The translations under genes were made by a program, and so were the position numbers. Shown here piece after piece: positions 5,298 through 6,025 of a stretch of 6,025 nucleotides of DNA (positions within the stretch are counted from its first letter, which is position 1; every line of letters begins with the position of its first letter). The stretch is from Actinomycetes bacterium (GTDB taxonomy: Bacteria; Actinomycetota; Acidimicrobiia; Acidimicrobiales; Acidimicrobiaceae): positions 1 to 6,025 of the forward strand of contig JAJYFX010000125.1 of the NCBI GenBank assembly GCA_021785315.1, in the 5' to 3' direction. Under the pieces are notes generated by a model. The model ran no database searches and was not told the DNA's origin. It saw only the letters and a list, made by a program, of their open reading frames with translations.

Positions 5298-6025
5298 CTA
5301 TTTCACCACTCTTTGTAGCGCATTCACGAAAGCCTCGATTTCTTTGGCGGTTCTCTTCTCGGTAACGCTGATCAAAAGAGAGCCCTCTGCGTCGGAGCCT
5401 TCAAACCCGTGCCTGACGGGGATGCCGGCGAGAAAGCCCTCTTCAATCATTCGATCTACTAAATTCTCAGCTGGAATAGGTGTTTTAACCGCGAATTCGC
5501 GTAGTGTTGGCGCATCGGATACTAGATGAAACGCCTGTCCGGAATCCAGCAGCCGTTTCTTCATGAACTCAGTGCCCGAATAGCACCTCTTGGCTAGTTC
5601 CTTGATTCCGGATTTCCCAAGCCATGACATTTGTATCGCAACTGTTATCGCGATAAGGGTTTGGTTCGTGCAGACGTTGGAGCTGGCTTTTTCCCGCCTT
5701 ATGTCCTGTTCTCTAGTGCGAAGAGTCGTGACGTATCCTTTGTTGCCCAAGCTGTCTAAAGTTTCGCCGACCAGCCGTCCAGGAAGCAGTCTGACGTACT
5801 CATTCTTAGTCGAAAATAGTCCGACGTATGGGCCTCCAAAATTCAGCCCAACTCCAAATGCCTGGCCTTCGGCAACTGCCACATCAGCACCCAGCGAGCC
5901 TGGCGAATTGAGCAGAGCTACGGAGACTGGGTCATAGACGATGACGATGCGGATATCGTTTTGAACCGCAAACTCCGTGATCGATCTCAAATCCTCAATG
6001 ACCCCAAGGTAATTTGGGTATCCTA
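5298..6025 (-). CDS. gcvPA: Glycine dehydrogenase (decarboxylating) subunit 1, P-protein alpha part, C-terminal half
   Basis: The C-terminal 241 residues of GcvPA; the rest lies beyond the right edge (the family is about 440-450 residues). The frame continues upstream to the window end (GYPNYLGVIED), so the TTG at 5990 is internal rather than a start. Family sequence is clear: the PGSLGADVAVAEGQ stretch and NFGGPYVGLF (about residues 41-70 of the visible part), PGRLVGET (81-88) and the highly conserved REQDIRREKASSNVCTNQ (104-121). The subunit pairs with GcvPB as an alpha2-beta2 P-protein; GcvPA has the same fold but not the PLP-binding lysine, which GcvPB supplies. The TAG stop (5300-5298) is directly followed by the gcvPB ATG. 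The order gcvPA-gcvPB in one transcript is the usual one for split P-proteins; gcvT and gcvH may lie upstream, off the right edge, but this cannot be seen. Confidence 0.96.
   Translation of the reverse strand, partial: GYPNYLGVIEDLRSITEFAVQNDIRIVIVYDPVSVALLNSPGSLGADVAVAEGQAFGVGLNFGGPYVGLFSTKNEYVRLLPGRLVGETLDSLGNKGYVTTLRTREQDIRREKASSNVCTNQTLIAITVAIQMSWLGKSGIKELAKRCYSGTEFMKKRLLDSGQAFHLVSDAPTLREFAVKTPIPAENLVDRMIEEGFLAGIPVRHGFEGSDAEGSLLISVTEKRTAKEIEAFVNALQRVVK

Noticed and set aside
5988..5990. TTG as the start of gcvPA
   Set aside because: The frame continues upstream to the window edge with family-like sequence (GYPNYLGVIED), and the protein would be half the normal length.

Overview
The window carries five protein-coding genes from what looks like a mid-GC actinobacterium. 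Three things suggest this. The glycine decarboxylase is split into two subunits (gcvPA/gcvPB). The Ser/Thr kinase is PknB-like in its activation loop. That kinase ends in a Thr/Pro-rich tail of a kind I associate with Acidimicrobiia surface proteins. Base composition is about half G+C by eye. The class-level placement is inference; no rRNA or other marker gene is present.

Layout, left to right. (1) Positions 1-1237, minus strand: the N-terminal 412 residues of a membrane sensor (TM, CHASE3-like extracytoplasmic domain, TM, HAMP, coiled coil, start of a GAF domain). Its output domain lies beyond the left edge. (2) 1396-1743, minus: a 115-residue AhpD/carboxymuconolactone-decarboxylase-family protein with an intact CxxC. 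(3) 1744-2220: a 477-bp divergent intergenic region with no convincing gene, but with several short inverted repeats and weak promoter candidates for both directions. (4) 2221-3609, plus: a complete membrane-anchored Ser/Thr protein kinase with a short Thr/Pro-rich C-terminal tail and no PASTA repeats. (5) 3747-5297 and 5298-6025, minus: gcvPB (complete) and the C-terminal half of gcvPA. They abut exactly, with the gcvPA stop immediately followed by the gcvPB ATG.

How they fit together. The gcvPA-gcvPB pair encodes the two halves of the P-protein of the glycine cleavage system. It is transcribed towards the kinase, and the two units converge across 137 bp with no obvious intrinsic terminator. 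The kinase and the AhpD-like gene are divergent and share a control region. The AhpD-like gene and the sensor point the same way with a 158-bp gap, so they may or may not be co-transcribed. Two membrane signalling proteins of different classes thus flank a small thiol-redox enzyme. No direct link to glycine cleavage is shown. I found no RNA gene, insertion sequence, CRISPR array or clear new multi-gene system. The more unusual points are the kinase's tail and membrane topology, a possible leaderless kinase transcript, and the inverted repeats between the divergent genes.
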